A stretch of DNA of 64,000 nt from Archivesica marissinica (Eukaryota > Mollusca > Bivalvia > Venerida > Vesicomyidae): contig CM026395.1 of assembly GCA_014843695.1 (NCBI GenBank), positions 50,574,557-50,638,556 of the forward strand, in the 5' to 3' direction. Shown here piece after piece: positions 13,624 to 24,852 of this stretch (the first letter of the stretch is position 1; each line of letters starts with the position of its first letter). The notes beneath the pieces are model-generated. The model was not told the DNA's origin and searched no databases. It saw only the letters and a list, made by a program, of their open reading frames with translations. The position numbers and the translations under genes were made by a program.

Positions 13624-13868
13624 AGTCGCACCAACAGCTTAGATGATATGGTGACTGTCCAGCTGGTGGAGAGGAAGTCCTCGGGTGCCCCTCCGAGCAG
13701 TATTTCAGACACGACGGGCATCCAGGTAGAACAATCGACCTACCAGCTGGATAGCTTCCTCACAGCAAAGCATTCGACCCCTCCCCCCCCAGTGCGATTC
13801 GAACCTACAGCTGTGAGGGACAAGTGATTTCAAAATCAATGACCTTGACCATGGAGGCCCATCATGCC
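13624..13868 (-). mobile_element. SINE family D, copy 1
   Basis: Reverse-oriented tRNA-derived element. The tRNA-like part is at the right (gattcgaacctacag, the complement of a B box) and the body contains gtcgcaccaacagctta at the left. It abuts the MITE directly. Confidence 0.75.
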
Positions 13869-14044
13869 CAGTCAGTAGTAAGATGTACAATTATAGACAA
13901 CTTCAAGGGAGAAGTGCTACCAGCCACCCTCTGACAGATAGACAGACCCATACCAGACTGCATAGACAGACCCATACCAGACTGCACTGTAGAAACATAT
14001 TTTAGACAACACTGTAGACAGATATATATATATGTATCTTTGAT

Positions 14045-15208
14045 GGGGAACGGACAATATCCCCCCCCGGACAATATCCCCCCGTATATTTTGACCCAGG
14101 CGGACAATATCCCCCCATCAAAAAGACAGGGCGGACAATATCCCCCCCGGACATTATCCCCCCTTATAAACTTATAAATTAACGCAAATTAACAAGCTTT
14201 ATTTTATTTCTGTATTAGTAAACGTTGACATCAAGGGGTGTTTCTATCATCTCACCCAGAGTACCTGGAGACGAGTACAAGCGGAAGGCCTCGCCACTGA
14301 GTACCGAGAAAACGACGAGCTGAAGCAGTTTGTCGGAATGATTGACGGCCTGGCGGTTGACGAAGGAATGACGGCACTGAAGGACCTTGCGCCAGACTCT
14401 TTGATGCCAGTGATAGACTATTTCGACAACACATATGTCAGCGGCGGCTACAAATCGGTTAGGGGACCCAATGGAATCATCAGAATGCGCCGTACACCAC
14501 CGCGCTTTCCACCACCCACATGGAATGTACATGAAACTACACTCAATGTAGCCTCGACAGAACTAATAACAATTGCCAAAGTTGGAATAACTCATTTAGA
14601 CATTTAGTTGGACATAGTAATCCCAGTCTGTGGACAGTACTCTCCTGTCTGCAGAAAGACCAGACAGCCGTGAACACCGAGATGGAACGTCAGCGGACTG
14701 GACAACCATCGGCCAAACGCGCTAAGAAGACGAGCGTTCCTCTCCAGAAGAGACTTAACAAATTATGCCGCCAGTACCGGGATGGAGCGAAAACGACAGC
14801 CAGTTTCCTGTTCGCGATTGGCGAGTGTATAAGACAGTGAACAATTCTTAGGTTTTGCCACTATAGATGTGCTAAATGACAAGTCTCACTTTCGTGAATA
14901 AGACTATAATAAACACCAAAATTCACACAAAATATCGCACTGTTATCATTATTTATCATGCTTATGTGCTTGTATACGGAAATAAAGGTTGTTAACCCAT
15001 ACTTGTTAGTTACTCTTTCTCCGTCCTATGATTTTCTACGGGGGGGATATTGTCCGCCCTAGGATTATCCACGGGGGGATATTGTCCGCCTTGTATTTTT
15101 GATGGGGGGGATATTGTCCGCCCTGTCTTTTTTGACCGGGGGATATTGTCCGCCTGGGTCAAAATATACGGGGGGGATATTGTCCGGGGGGGATATTGTC
15201 CTACACTC
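14045..15208 (+). mobile_element. MULE-type DNA transposon remnant with 9-bp target duplication
   Basis: Bounded by the perfect 9-bp direct repeat atctttgat at 14036-14044 and 15209-15217, the length typical of Mutator-like elements. Both ends carry inverted clusters of a ggacaatatcccccc motif, about five copies at the left (14051-14163) and about seven in the opposite orientation at the right (15040-15202). These are likely transposase-binding arrays. Between them lies the 3' part of a MULE transposase gene. The upstream part of the transposase, with zinc-binding and most catalytic sequence, is absent, so this is an internally deleted copy. Confidence 0.88.
14219..14840 (+). pseudogene. MULE transposase, C-terminal fragment, frameshifted
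   Basis: A likely splice acceptor (ttatttctgtattag) precedes an open frame starting NVDIKGCFYHLTQSTWRRVQ and passing through VIDYFDNTYVSGGY and PPRFPPPTWNVHE. These match, from family knowledge, the region downstream of the catalytic core in animal MULE transposases, including the conserved sequence around TWNVHE. Near 14560 the frame shifts by one; the continuing frame reads NNCQSWNNSFRHLVGHSNPS, then a lysine/arginine-rich tail, to a stop at 14838-14840. No DDE residues remain in this fragment, so it cannot encode active transposase. Confidence 0.85.
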
Positions 15209-15298
15209 ATCTTTGATAGTGCTGCATCACTATGCACCAGTACAATGTAGGTGTCGTGCACTTTAGTTGAAGACAAAAAAGAAGATAAATATCACAAA

Positions 15299-15596
15299 CG
15301 GATCTGTATTCCAGTGGTAACACGCTGGACTGGTAATCCAGGGATCGCAGGTTCGATCCCCCCCGTCTGACCTTAATAAAATTAACAGTCTTCCAGATGG
15401 GACTTTAAACCAAGGTCTCGTGTCGGTGCTTTACACTGTACACGTAAAACAACCAGAAGAGACTCTGGAATGGGTCTCTGTCTGCATCATTGCACTATCC
15501 GCCAAAAATCTAAAATGTCTAATCTCTTCATGAGGCGACGTTCATATGAGCAACCGGTAGCGACGATAAATAAACGTAAAACACACACACAAGAAC
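15299..15596 (+). mobile_element. SINE family A, copy 2 (full length)
   Basis: Begins with a tRNA-like head: ggatctgtattccagtggta, then acacgctggactggtaatcc and a B box ggttcgatccc. The body contains gtctcgtgtcggtgctttac and the tail cgataaataaacgtaaaac ends in an (ac)n run. Near-repeats aaatatcacaaac and aaatacgtcacaaac flank it, a probable imperfect target duplication. Confidence 0.9.
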
Positions 15597-15599
15597 ATA

Positions 15600-16140
15600 A
15601 ATACGTCACAAACATGCAACAGTACTGTCAATTAACACATTTCAATTTTCAACATAATATTATGAAGTACATTTCCTAACATTTGTTGTTATACAATTTT
15701 ACATACTACATAATACTTATTTAAGATTCAAATAAATACATTTTATAAATTAATAAAATTTGGTATCAAAATGATTGTAATATTGTGTACATTTTAAATA
15801 TGATGAATATTTCTAGAAATAATAAATTGTATGCGAATGTTTAATAAGTTAGGTACATTTGTAATACTCTACTTCTTCATTTTCTTTATCAAGTTCTACC
15901 ATCTGTAATACAAAGTCATTACTTAGTTGAATCACTTATTGTCTACTTTTTAAAATAATCACCAATTGATAACAGAATTATACTCTCATGTGACAGTCTC
16001 TTCCCTAAAGCTCTGTTTGGGATTAATACAACATGTGTTGCCACCAATGACTTCCAATTTCAAATATAATGACTCTGTCTATTGTTTTGTTAATAATGAA
16101 ATTGACACATGTTTACTCACATTTATCTAACTTCATATTG
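15600..16140. other. unannotated AT-rich DNA
   Basis: No gene or repeat recognised. Confidence 0.4.
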
Positions 16141-16141
16141 C

Positions 16142-16344
16142 TTAACCCATTTCATTTTGGATACATTTAACTTTAGGCTTTTGCAAACAACATAGATCCA
16201 GATCAGTCGCAGCGTGACTTAGCAAGATCATCTGAATAGCAAACAGCATAGAGCCTGATCAGACGGCACATTCCATGGCGGCTGATATGGCTCTATGTTC
16301 TTTGCAAATACTGTTTGAACGGTATCCAGAATCAAATGGGTTAA
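16142..16344. mobile_element. TTAA MITE family 2
   Basis: ttaa plus cccatttcattttggatac at the left and gtatccagaatcaaatggg plus ttaa at the right (two mismatches between inverted repeats). Internal palindromic blocks catagatccagatcag and ctgatatggctctatg relate it to 8930-9141. Confidence 0.88.
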
Positions 16345-16456
16345 GGTGTTAACAATTATACAGAATGGCAAATAGCAGTCAGTTATCTTTCTTGGCAGCC
16401 GCTAGGGGCGCCAATGTACACGGTCCTGGAATTCTCGCAGAATAAACATCATTAAC

Positions 16457-16557
16457 ATGGCATCGAAGTTCGGTCTTATGACAATACCACAGTTAAAATC
16501 GGAATTAAAGAAGAGAAATGCAAAGCAGACAGGAAGGAAAATGGATTTGGTTGAAAG
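16457..16557 (+). pseudogene. SAP-domain first exon (transposon-associated)
   Basis: ATG at 16457 opens a 33-codon exon ending at a GAAAG/gtatta donor. Residues 9-34 (TIPQLKSELKKRNAKQTGRK and onward to DLVER) fit the SAP helix-extension-helix DNA-binding motif, with its spaced leucines and the Gly-Arg-Lys turn. A later stretch at 16949-17020 reads NNLIDYDRFRNQYFA after a tttttcag acceptor, but its phase does not match the donor, so the gene appears broken. Similar N-terminal SAP motifs occur in predicted transposon-linked proteins of marine invertebrates (recalled, not searched). Confidence 0.65.
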
Positions 16558-16857
16558 GTATTAATTTTGCTTCAGATTTTAGCGTAATAAGCAATAAAGA
16601 CCGAGAAATGCGGCGATCCTGTGAACCGTAAACACGGGTCAGGTCTGACAGTGCTAAGTTAATGCAATGGTCGATAAAACGATGATATGTAAAATAAATC
16701 CTTGTAGTTGACGTTAAAAATGGTCAAGAATATGTATTCCACCTGAATTGCAACACCTAACAGAATTAAAATTGTATAACCGGGAAAATAAACAACTTTA
16801 CGGCTAGCATACGCTATTATATACGATAACTGTGTCCATAAATACATAAATGTCGAA

Positions 16858-16912
16858 ATGGCCGTGTGGTTAGAGCGTTGATCTGTGACACGGGAGACCC
16901 GGGTTCGAATCA
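16858..16912 (+). repeat. tRNA-derived fragment (SINE head)
   Basis: gccgtgtggttagagcgttg resembles an A-box region and cccgggttcgaatc a B box. The 3' T-stem half does not pair, so it is not a functional tRNA gene. Confidence 0.5.
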
Positions 16913-17314
16913 TATCCTAATTATGTTTTTTTGTTTTGTCTTTTTCAGAACAATCTAATTGATTATGACCGATTCCGAAATCAGTATTTCGCCCGTACTA
17001 ACGCCTCTACGACGGTGTAATGACAATGAAGCAGGACTCTAGTTCTGCTCAATGCTACTCTTTTTCATTCTCAAGCTTTTCTTAAAAACTCAACAAGCGC
17101 TTAAACATACCATCGATGGTCTGTTGAACGTAATCATCAGCTCTGAAATGGACTGCAGTCGTCGAAGCGTAAAATCTTTATCTCAACCAGCCGATCAGAA
17201 TATAGTATCAACCACGCATAAAGAACGCCTTCATCACTTGCTCCGCCCAGGGTTAGGGTCAAAACGCGTGGTTGATGTCATTATTCAGTTGGGTGGTTGA
17301 GAAAAAAGGCTTAC

Positions 17315-17457
17315 ATCTTCGAAGGCTGCCAATCTTTGAAAGATTCGTCTATCCTTCTAATCGCGTTCACCCACTTGGAACGCCTATCATAATCTTTCGG
17401 AAACTCATGTCCTCCTCTTAAATGACACTGGGGTACACAGCAGCAGGTTGAAGGCAT
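17315..17457 (-). pseudogene. THAP zinc-finger first exon (transposon-associated)
   Basis: Minus-strand ATG at 17457 starts MPSTCCCVPQCHLRGGHEFP and continues through a WVNAIRR block and DWQPSK to a donor (GAAGAT/gtaagc). This is the N-terminal half of a THAP finger: paired cysteines, the conserved FP, the tryptophan and the WxPS element. The later Cys-x2-His pair would be in a second exon that is missing or unrecognised. THAP fingers serve as DNA-binding heads of P-element- and Kolobok-type transposases and of domesticated derivatives. Its position just inside a terminal repeat supports transposon origin. Confidence 0.78.
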
Positions 17458-17616
17458 AATTATCTATTATTTTGTGTTATTATGTATGAGCGTGTTTACA
17501 TGGTTTTCTAAGGAAAGTACGATAAAATCCGAATCACTCCAAATGTATCGGGACCGGGTCAGGTGGCGCCATCTAGTTAAGAACGACAACTGACTGCTAT
17601 TTGCCATTGTATTATA

Positions 17617-18049
17617 TAGCCTAGAATTTACTTATTTGGAAAAAAAGAAAGAACAAATTTAATATACCTTAATACTAATGTGTAGGATATAACTGTTATC
17701 AATTCTCCTGTGTAAAATACTTTGTGAGGACTTTGTGAAACTTTAATTACTTGTGTGTGATCATTTACACTTTGTGCAGGACATTCTTCTATTTTCCTTA
17801 TAAATATATTGTTAAAACGTAAACATTTCCATTACGTAATTCATCATAAAACAATGGCTCACTGCACCGTGCAAACTGGGGATAAAACGTTTTTTAAAAA
17901 TGACACCATTGATCCATCACACATACAACGTTTCATATCTATTTACCAGAGGTTTATTAGTTATTATATTTTTGTGAGGATAGTTACAGAAGATACTCCA
18001 ATTCCAGAAGCATCCACCGTTTCTTTTACATACCCCGTGAATAACACCA
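17617..18049. other. unannotated intergenic DNA
   Basis: AT-rich, no recognised gene. Confidence 0.4.
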
Positions 18050-18190
18050 TTACACCAGACCTCAGTTCATAGCCCATATTAATTTACATGTATGGTCAGA
18101 TAGATATTAATTTACATGTATGGTCAGATAGGGAGGGAATCGAACCTGTGATCCCTGGATTCGCAGTCCAACATGTTATCCACTGAAATG
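18050..18190 (-). mobile_element. SINE family A head, degenerate fragment
   Basis: gaatcgaacctgtgatccct and gcagtccaacatgttatcca match the complement of the SINE-A tRNA-like head. Part of the body is missing, and a 20-bp block (attaatttacatgtatggtc) is duplicated. Confidence 0.6.
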
Positions 18191-18756
18191 TCTACACGTG
18201 GTCCATAAGGGTATAGTCTGTAGCACACAACATGAGTAGGCATTACCCGCCAGTGGACGCTTATTGATTTGATGGGTGTGGTGTGTTTTAATTTTAATCG
18301 TATGCGAATGCTATTTTAAGGATGTTATAACTTTAGCTAGGATAATTTACGCAAACATGTTTATCATCTGATCCGAGGGAAACATTTATAATTGGCTCTC
18401 TAATTATCAACATTTCATTTTGTTCATTTAATTGTTGCTAATGGAGGCTAACAATCTGTGTGATCATTGTTAATTGGCAGATTATACTGAGCTAATAAGT
18501 TACACCTTTGGGACAATACAGACGTAATTAACATATTACGGTAAATGGGAACACATAAATTGTCTTTGATGCTATTTATAACTACACACAGGCATGCCAA
18601 GCGCATTTGATCATACATGTATGTTGATGAAAAGATAACAGGTAATTATGCAATTTGAACATCGATAATCATAATTTAATTGAGAAACGCATACTATACT
18701 GGTATTATTGTTGTGAACAAATGTTAATAAAAGAAAACACTGCAGTCCGCGCAACG
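18191..18756. other. unannotated intergenic DNA
   Basis: No gene or repeat recognised. Confidence 0.4.
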
Positions 18757-18853
18757 CTACATGTCGCCGCAAATGTCAACCAGGCCACATAATTTCATGG
18801 CAATTTCCCGGGCGCGTTCCTTCTCACTAGGAGTTCCCTCTTTAACGTCCACG
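18757..18853 (-). CDS. possible short terminal exon, unidentified
   Basis: On the minus strand, an acceptor-like gatttgacttag is followed by an open frame reading VDVKEGTPSEKERAREIAMK and ending CGLVDICGDM plus TAG. The composition looks protein-like and the position is about 200 bp downstream of the CMIP-like exon at 19060-19653. The splice phase does not match that exon, and I recognise no family, so this may be chance. Confidence 0.25.
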
Positions 18854-19059
18854 CTAAGTCAAATCACCTGAGTTATCCTCCTGATGTGCAACCCAATACA
18901 AAAAATTGTCTTTAATGCAGTAATATAAAGTTGAAACAATGAATGAAACTGCAGCTGCTGCAACTGGCCTTCAGTGATTCATTTCATTTTCATGTACTGC
19001 TCAATCAACTTTTCACAATAAAGACATTATAAGGTTGGTTCAATCAAATCTCATCTTAC

Positions 19060-19653
19060 CTTGGAGGCTTTCATTTCTTCCTTATCCAAAATAATCCAAT
19101 GCGGCTCCCATTTCAAGTATTTGGGTTTCAAACCTTCAACCCAGCGGTAGTCGACCGTCGACACACGACACAACTCAACCAAACCCTCGTCATACAAATA
19201 GAAACGTTTTAGCCCCCAGCTTTGCAATGATATTACATTTCTGATCTGTGTCTCTATGTGCCTTTTGCCTTTTACTGCCCGACCTGCAGCTTTCAAATCA
19301 TCAAAGTCGTCGCTTTTGGCACCATCAAGCAACTTCTTCTCCTGTTTTAAATCATCTAAACTATCATCTGAGCAATCCACAATATTTCTTGTCTTGTATT
19401 TATCAACATCCAAATAATTCTGTGCAAAATTCAATTCCTTCAAATCATCGTAAGACTTGCTGGCTGATACGGTACTACCCAAGTCTTTCCGATGTCCTTT
19501 CACGTAGTCAGCGAAGGCAAGCTCTGGATCATCAGATAAATCAGACAAATTGTCCTCGGTACAACTAACTTCACAAAGAATATTCGAAACATCAACATTG
19601 ATCCCCTTTTCAAGTAACTTTTCAACATCACTGCTGCTCGTTTCATCCGACAT
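19060..19653 (-). CDS. CMIP-like first coding exon, divergent copy
   Basis: Minus-strand ATG at 19653; open for 198 codons to a consensus donor (TCCAAG/gtaaga), phase 0. The first 130 residues are acidic and serine-rich with a repeated DDLK element (SYDDLK, SLDDLK, DFDDLK). The last 50 residues (LKRFYLYDEGLVELCR through PKYLKWEPHWIILDKEEMK) align with the exon at 32224-32580 and so with the N-terminal PH-type region of C-Maf-inducing protein: RF-L-EG, CR, KYL--WE-H-IIL and MK-S are shared. It could be an alternative first exon of the same gene or part of a tandem paralogue. Later exons were not found in the window. Confidence 0.6.
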
Positions 19654-20389
19654 TTTGTAGAAATGTTTCCTCTGACCTTCCTATACTTCTATGCTATTCT
19701 CTCAAATACAAATTCTGGGCAAATTCTTAGCTCACACAAACACTTTGGAATGATTTATTCAGGATGTTTATTACGTAATATAGCAAATTCTGTGAAACAT
19801 CTAAAACTGCTAAAATATAACAAGATATCATAAAAGATCTTCATAAAACAAAAGCTTACAAAGAAGGAATTCCACATCCAGGTACTTTCATTTTAAATCA
19901 ATAATCCACGGATAATAGTTTGTAAACTTATCTACAGTTATAATAATCTCTACTAAGTTTTATCATTAAATTGTCTATAAAATCATATATTATAATCCTA
20001 CTCTACTGGATGCAGTATAATTAAGGCACACTAAATCATGTTATTAATCCAAATATTACAATTTATTTCAATTTGATCAAGAAGTTCTTTGAAATATAAC
20101 AGAAGATATTAATCCATAAACATTATATTACAAATTATTTCAAGTCGATCATCAAGCTCACAAATTTCACAGATCCTCGATAATTCAATTTTGCGCACAG
20201 AAATCTCCGATATATTGGTTTCTGATAATGCTCACATGCAATAAACACAAATTGTCATCAACTGTTTGTAAGGAACATCTCTGCTCCCAATCCTAGCATT
20301 ATACGTCATATGCGTATGGACTCCCTGCAGTATTAACCAATAGCAACCACCAGCACTAATAATTTCCTAATTAATACAGTACACAATGT
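19654..20389. other. unannotated upstream region
   Basis: AT-rich sequence upstream of the CMIP-like exon. It may contain its promoter or 5' UTR, but no motif could be assigned. Confidence 0.35.
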
Positions 20390-21215
20390 GCGAATGACAG
20401 ACTAAATGTAAATGTGTACAAACAAGATCACGGATACATTGTAGAAACTGTTTCTTCAGCAAAATACCTGGGAGTAACAATATCAAGTGATTTAAACTTT
20501 AACAAACACATAGACAACATCAGCAAAAAAGCAAGTCAAACATTGGGTTTTCTAAGACGAAACATCAAAGTACACTCAGAAAGGTTAAAATCAACAGCAT
20601 ACAAGACAACTGGTAAGGCCCCAGCTTGAGTATAGCTCCACGGTTTGGTCACCGTATACGGCAGTTCTCATAGACCAGCTTGAGTCTGTACAGCGCAGAG
20701 CTGCCCGCTGGGCCAAACAAGACTACGGCCGAACGTCCAGTGTCACAGAAATGTTGAACTCCCTAAATTGGAGACGCCTTGACCTTCGTCGCATCGACCA
20801 AAGATTGGTTATGTTCCACAACATCCTCCATAACCAAGTTGCCATTCAAGCTGAAAACTACCTTACCCCAAATACAAGATCTTCCAGAACATCCCATTCC
20901 CAAGCATTCCGACAGATCCAAACAGTGACTGACTACCATAAATATTCCTTCTTTCCAAGAACCATTGTCCACTGGAATGCTTTGCCCCCAGATATTGTCA
21001 CCTTGATTGGCCCACATTTCAGTCTGGCTGTAAGTCGGATTGAACATGTTTCTCCCTAAATAAACCTGCCCTGTTCTTAACCTGTTTTTAACCAACCTAA
21101 CATCATTCTTTTATCATCTTTTATTTCATTTCTTACTAACATTCTTGTCAGTTGACGCGCGTCAAAGTCTAAGGTCCCCATCAGGGGTTTGACTAATAGG
21201 AAGATAGATAGGTGT
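20390..21215 (+). mobile_element. 5'-truncated LINE, 3' end of reverse transcriptase ORF
   Basis: Frames at 20414-20629 and 20590-21059 together give the C-terminal part of a jockey/CR1-group ORF2: SAKYLGVTISSDLNFNKHI, LESVQRRAARW, then FFPRTIVHWNALPPDI. The palm motif is absent. One frameshift separates the two frames near 20600-20630. The 3' UTR contains gtccccatcaggggtttgac, a small stem-loop, and ends ggaagatagatag. The same tail ends the LINE at 30090-31830, so both belong to one family. Confidence 0.85.
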
Positions 21216-21243
21216 CATTGATTGAAAAAAATGTATTAATATA

Positions 21244-22152
21244 CAGTCAAACTTCGTTGCCTCGAACTCGGTTCGCTAGAACTTTGTTTGCTCGAACAGG
21301 TCGTCTGGTCCTGGCAATAATCTCTATATAATGCATATTGTTATACTTTCGACGAATTGACCACGGATGACTCCCGAAACAGATCACTGGTCCCATTTTT
21401 TAGAAATCAATTATTACTTCAATTGACACGTTTGGGTCGAACACAAGCGGTTGACTGCCCAGGTCTGCGTGTCTCAGAAAACGTAAAAACAAGATTTCTC
21501 ACCTTTCTCTGATTTCATTGACATCTATTTTCATCGGTACGCAGGTAATTTGCATGTCATGAAATAAGCAATTACTATTCTATCTATAGTTTCGCTCACG
21601 GCAATTTTTTCTTCCATATTTTATATTCACGTTATTATGAATATTATGAACAGAACAAATATATTACACACTTATTGAGTTAAATCCGACTTTAATAAAC
21701 ATAATACGGCAAAGCAGACGACAATCCGTGACTGCTTTAAGTAAGCAATTAAAACTCATACATTTTGTATGTAACGTGTAAATCTCTGCCATTATTGTCA
21801 TTAGCTACCGATCCACGTTCTAGTTTCAGAATGCATAACTCAACGCCGACATGACATTATATGTAGATTTAAACCATTCATCATTAAATTGCATAACATA
21901 TATACCAAAGTATCGATATTCTTATAGAACATGATTATGAAGCGCCGTCGTATTTATATAAACACGGATTTGTATCAAACCACGAAAGAATGACATATTG
22001 GATGTATTGCATAAACCAGTATACAACAGTAAGCTCATAAAACACAAAATTTCTAAATATCATGGCTCACTCCAGACCGACTATCCTTGACTCGAACCAC
22101 CCATGACTCAAACCATTAGTCACGGACTCGTCGAGGCAACGAAGTTCGACTG
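21244..22152. mobile_element. pogo/Tigger-like non-autonomous element, 0.9 kb
   Basis: Inverted termini cagtcaaacttcgttgcctc (left) and its near-complement at the right (gaggcaacgaagttcgactg), flanked by TA on both sides. The cagt start and TA duplication are typical of pogo-type Tc1/mariner elements. The interior has no transposase frame. Confidence 0.85.
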
Positions 22153-22413
22153 TACATGTATTGACATACAAATTATTTAAAATATTGACGATATATCGGC
22201 TGTCAGACATTAACCGGCAGAAATAAGTTTAAAATAGTATATTATTATAGTAGTGATGGCATGATTATAATGTTAAATCTGCTTACTGTATGTTTCTTAG
22301 ATATTAGAACAATAAACACTGTACCAATATATTTTGCAAAAGGTTGCTATTCCTTCCACACTAGAGGATGGTCATTGTAATCATGCAAATGTATGAAGAA
22401 TGTTATAAGTTAA

Positions 22414-23830
22414 GTGATCAGTAATTGTGTAATCAGTAATTGTGTAATCAGTAATTGTGTAATCAGTAATTGTGCAATCAGTAATTGTGTAACCAGTAAT
22501 TGTGTAATCAGTAATTGTGTAATCAGTAATTGTGTAATCAGTAATTGTGTGATCAATAAGTGTGTGATCAATCAGTAATTGTGTGATCAGTAATTGTGTA
22601 ATCAGTAATTGTGTAATCAGTAATTGTGTAATCAGTAATTGTGTATTCAGTAATTGTGTGATCAGTAATTGTGTAATCAGTAATTGTGATCAGTAATTGT
22701 GTAATCAGTAATTGTGTAATCAGTAATTGTGTAATCAGTAATTGTGTGATCAATAAGTGTGTGATTAGTAATTGTGAATGTAATCAGTAATTGTGTAATC
22801 AGTAATTGTGTAATCAGTACTTGAGTAATCAATAATTGTGTAATCAGTAATTGAGTACATGTGTAACCAGTAATTGTGAATTGAGTAATTGTGTAATCTG
22901 TAATTATGTGATACGTAATTGTGCAATCAGTAATTGAGTAATCAGTAATTGAGTAATCAGTAATTGTGTAATCAGTAATTGAGTAATTGTGTAACCAGTA
23001 ATTGAGTAATCAGTAATTGAGTAACCAGTAATTGTGTAATCAGTAATTGTGTAATCAGTAATTGTGTAACCAGTAATTGTGTAACCAGTAATTGTGTAAC
23101 CAGTAATTGTGAATTGAGTAATTGTGTAATCTGTAATTATGTGATCAGTAATTGAGTAATCAGTAATTGTGTAATCAGTAATTGAGTAACCAGTAATTGT
23201 GTAATCAGTAATTGAGTAATCAGTAATTGTGAATTGAGTAATTGTGAATTGAGTAATCAGTAATTGTTTAATCAGTAATTGTGTAATCAGTAATTGTGTA
23301 ACCAGTAATTGTGTAATCAGTAATTGTGTAACCAGTAATTGTGTAACCAGTAATTGTGTAATCAGTAATTGTGCAATCAATAATTGAGTAATCGTGTAAT
23401 CAGTAATTGAGTAATCAGTAATTGTGAATTGAGTAATTGTGTAACCAGTAATTGTGTAATCAGTAATTGTGAATTGAGTAATCAGTAATTGTGTAATCAG
23501 TAATTGTGTAACCAGTAATTGTGTAATCAGTAATTGTGTAATCAGTAATTGTGTAACCAGCATTTGTGTAATCAGTAATTGTGTAATCAGTAATTGTGTA
23601 ATCAGTAATTGAGTAATCAGTAATTGTGTAATCAGTAATTGAGTAATCAGTAATTGTGAATTGAGTAATTGTGTAATCAGTAATTGCGTAACCAGTAATT
23701 GTGTAATCAGTAATTGTGTAACCAGTAATTGTGTAATCAGTAATTGAGTAATCAGTAATTGAGTAATCAGTAATTGTGTAATCAGTAATTGTGACCTGAG
23801 TAATTGTGTAATTACCAACCGTGTAATCAG
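22414..23830. repeat. 15-bp satellite array
   Basis: About 90 copies of gtaatcagtaattgt with frequent c/t, g/a and tg/ag variants, plus interspersed gaattgagtaattgtg modules. Because 15 is divisible by three the minus strand stays open for hundreds of codons (QLLIT repeats), which I regard as an artefact. Confidence 0.95.
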
Positions 23831-23907
23831 CTCCATACTATGGCATATTTAGTTACCTACATGTGTGCAAAATGTAATTTGTTTCAAAAATAATGGCGGA
23901 GAAAATT

Positions 23908-24013
23908 GTCAGCAATCCAGGGTCATTGACTATACAGCTACTGAGCAGATCTGGAATATTGTCAGCAATCCAGGGTCATTGACTATACAGCTACTGAGCA
24001 GATCTGGAATATT
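23908..24013. repeat. two-copy 53-bp tandem duplication
   Basis: gtcagcaatccagggtcatt begins each of two adjacent, essentially identical copies. Confidence 0.9.
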
Positions 24014-24511
24014 GTTTATCACGCGCAAGCAAGATGCAGATATAATACCTACTCATACCATAACAATGTTCTGGACGGCAGACAATGCCAAAACAATATC
24101 TCTGCCTTGGGGAATTAAAACAGCAATTGTGCTCATCAAACGTACATGTACACTACCTGGAACATTACTTGTCATTGCAATGACTGCCATGGCATTAGCA
24201 TGGTAGCCATAGAAACAGAAATGTTCGTGACTTCTCTACAGAATACAGTTATGCGTTACTAGTTGGTCGGTATATTTGACATTTAAAAGTAATACTTTCT
24301 CACCATCATCTATAATTACACATTTGTGGCTACAATAATCATATTTACATGAAATTGTTCAGCAAAATGAGGCATTTATCAAGTTCAAGGCAGTTAACTA
24401 AATGTGAACTTTGTATGCAAGTATATAACAGCCATTCTGATTTGATAATACATACAAGAGGACTAGAATCCCTCGCCTGCTATTCCTTTGCTGTAACTAT
24501 TTTCAAGATGG

Positions 24512-24706
24512 CTGTCGGATTAGCGCAGTGGTTAGTGGGCTCGCTTCTCACCAATGCAACCCGGGTTCGATCCTCGGACCGGGAAGTATGTGAGATGGTA
24601 CGATGAGCGCCAGAACGGACAGGTGGGTTTACACTTTCATCCGAGCCAACAAGAGTGATTAATATAAGTTGTTAAAACTTGCTTCGCAATCATTGTAAAA
24701 TAAACA
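24512..24706 (+). mobile_element. SINE family C, copy 1
   Basis: tRNA-like head (ggattagcgcagtggttagt and the B box gggttcgatcc), a body with gaagtatgtgagatggtacg, and a tail gtgattaatataagttgtta shared with SINE family B. It lacks the central segment present at 48698-48935. Confidence 0.85.
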
Positions 24707-24852
24707 AAGCTTTAAAAAAAAAAAAGATGGCCACCATGTTGGGTGTTTTGGATTAGATACATTGTATTTTACTTTTTTTAACCCACATTTTCAAAGATAT
24801 CATCATGTTTCAGATATGCTTGTTTAACCTTTTTGGGATTTACCGTCACACT

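Larger units (their letters stand above)
16361..17611. mobile_element. inverted-repeat element carrying convergent SAP and THAP exons
   Basis: Termini aatggcaaatagcagtcagt are exactly inverted at both ends, with further partial matching for about 25 bp up to ggcgcca (16364-16410 and 17562-17608). The 5-bp sequence ttata lies directly outside each end (16356-16360 and 17612-17616), a possible target duplication. Just inside the left end a plus-strand exon encodes a SAP-like domain; just inside the right end a minus-strand exon encodes the start of a THAP finger. A tRNA-like fragment (16858-16912) lies between them. I infer an internally deleted DNA transposon whose parent had two inward-transcribed genes. 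The superfamily is not assigned. Confidence 0.7.

Noticed and set aside
15299..15372. Candidate functional tRNA gene
   Set aside because: It is the head of a SINE with many copies here; arms do not form a clean cloverleaf and SINE body follows.
16858..16912. Candidate tRNA gene
   Set aside because: The T-stem halves do not pair and no acceptor stem is formed.
22904..23836. 310-codon minus-strand open frame rich in QLLIT
   Set aside because: Shadow of the 15-bp array, whose period is a multiple of three.
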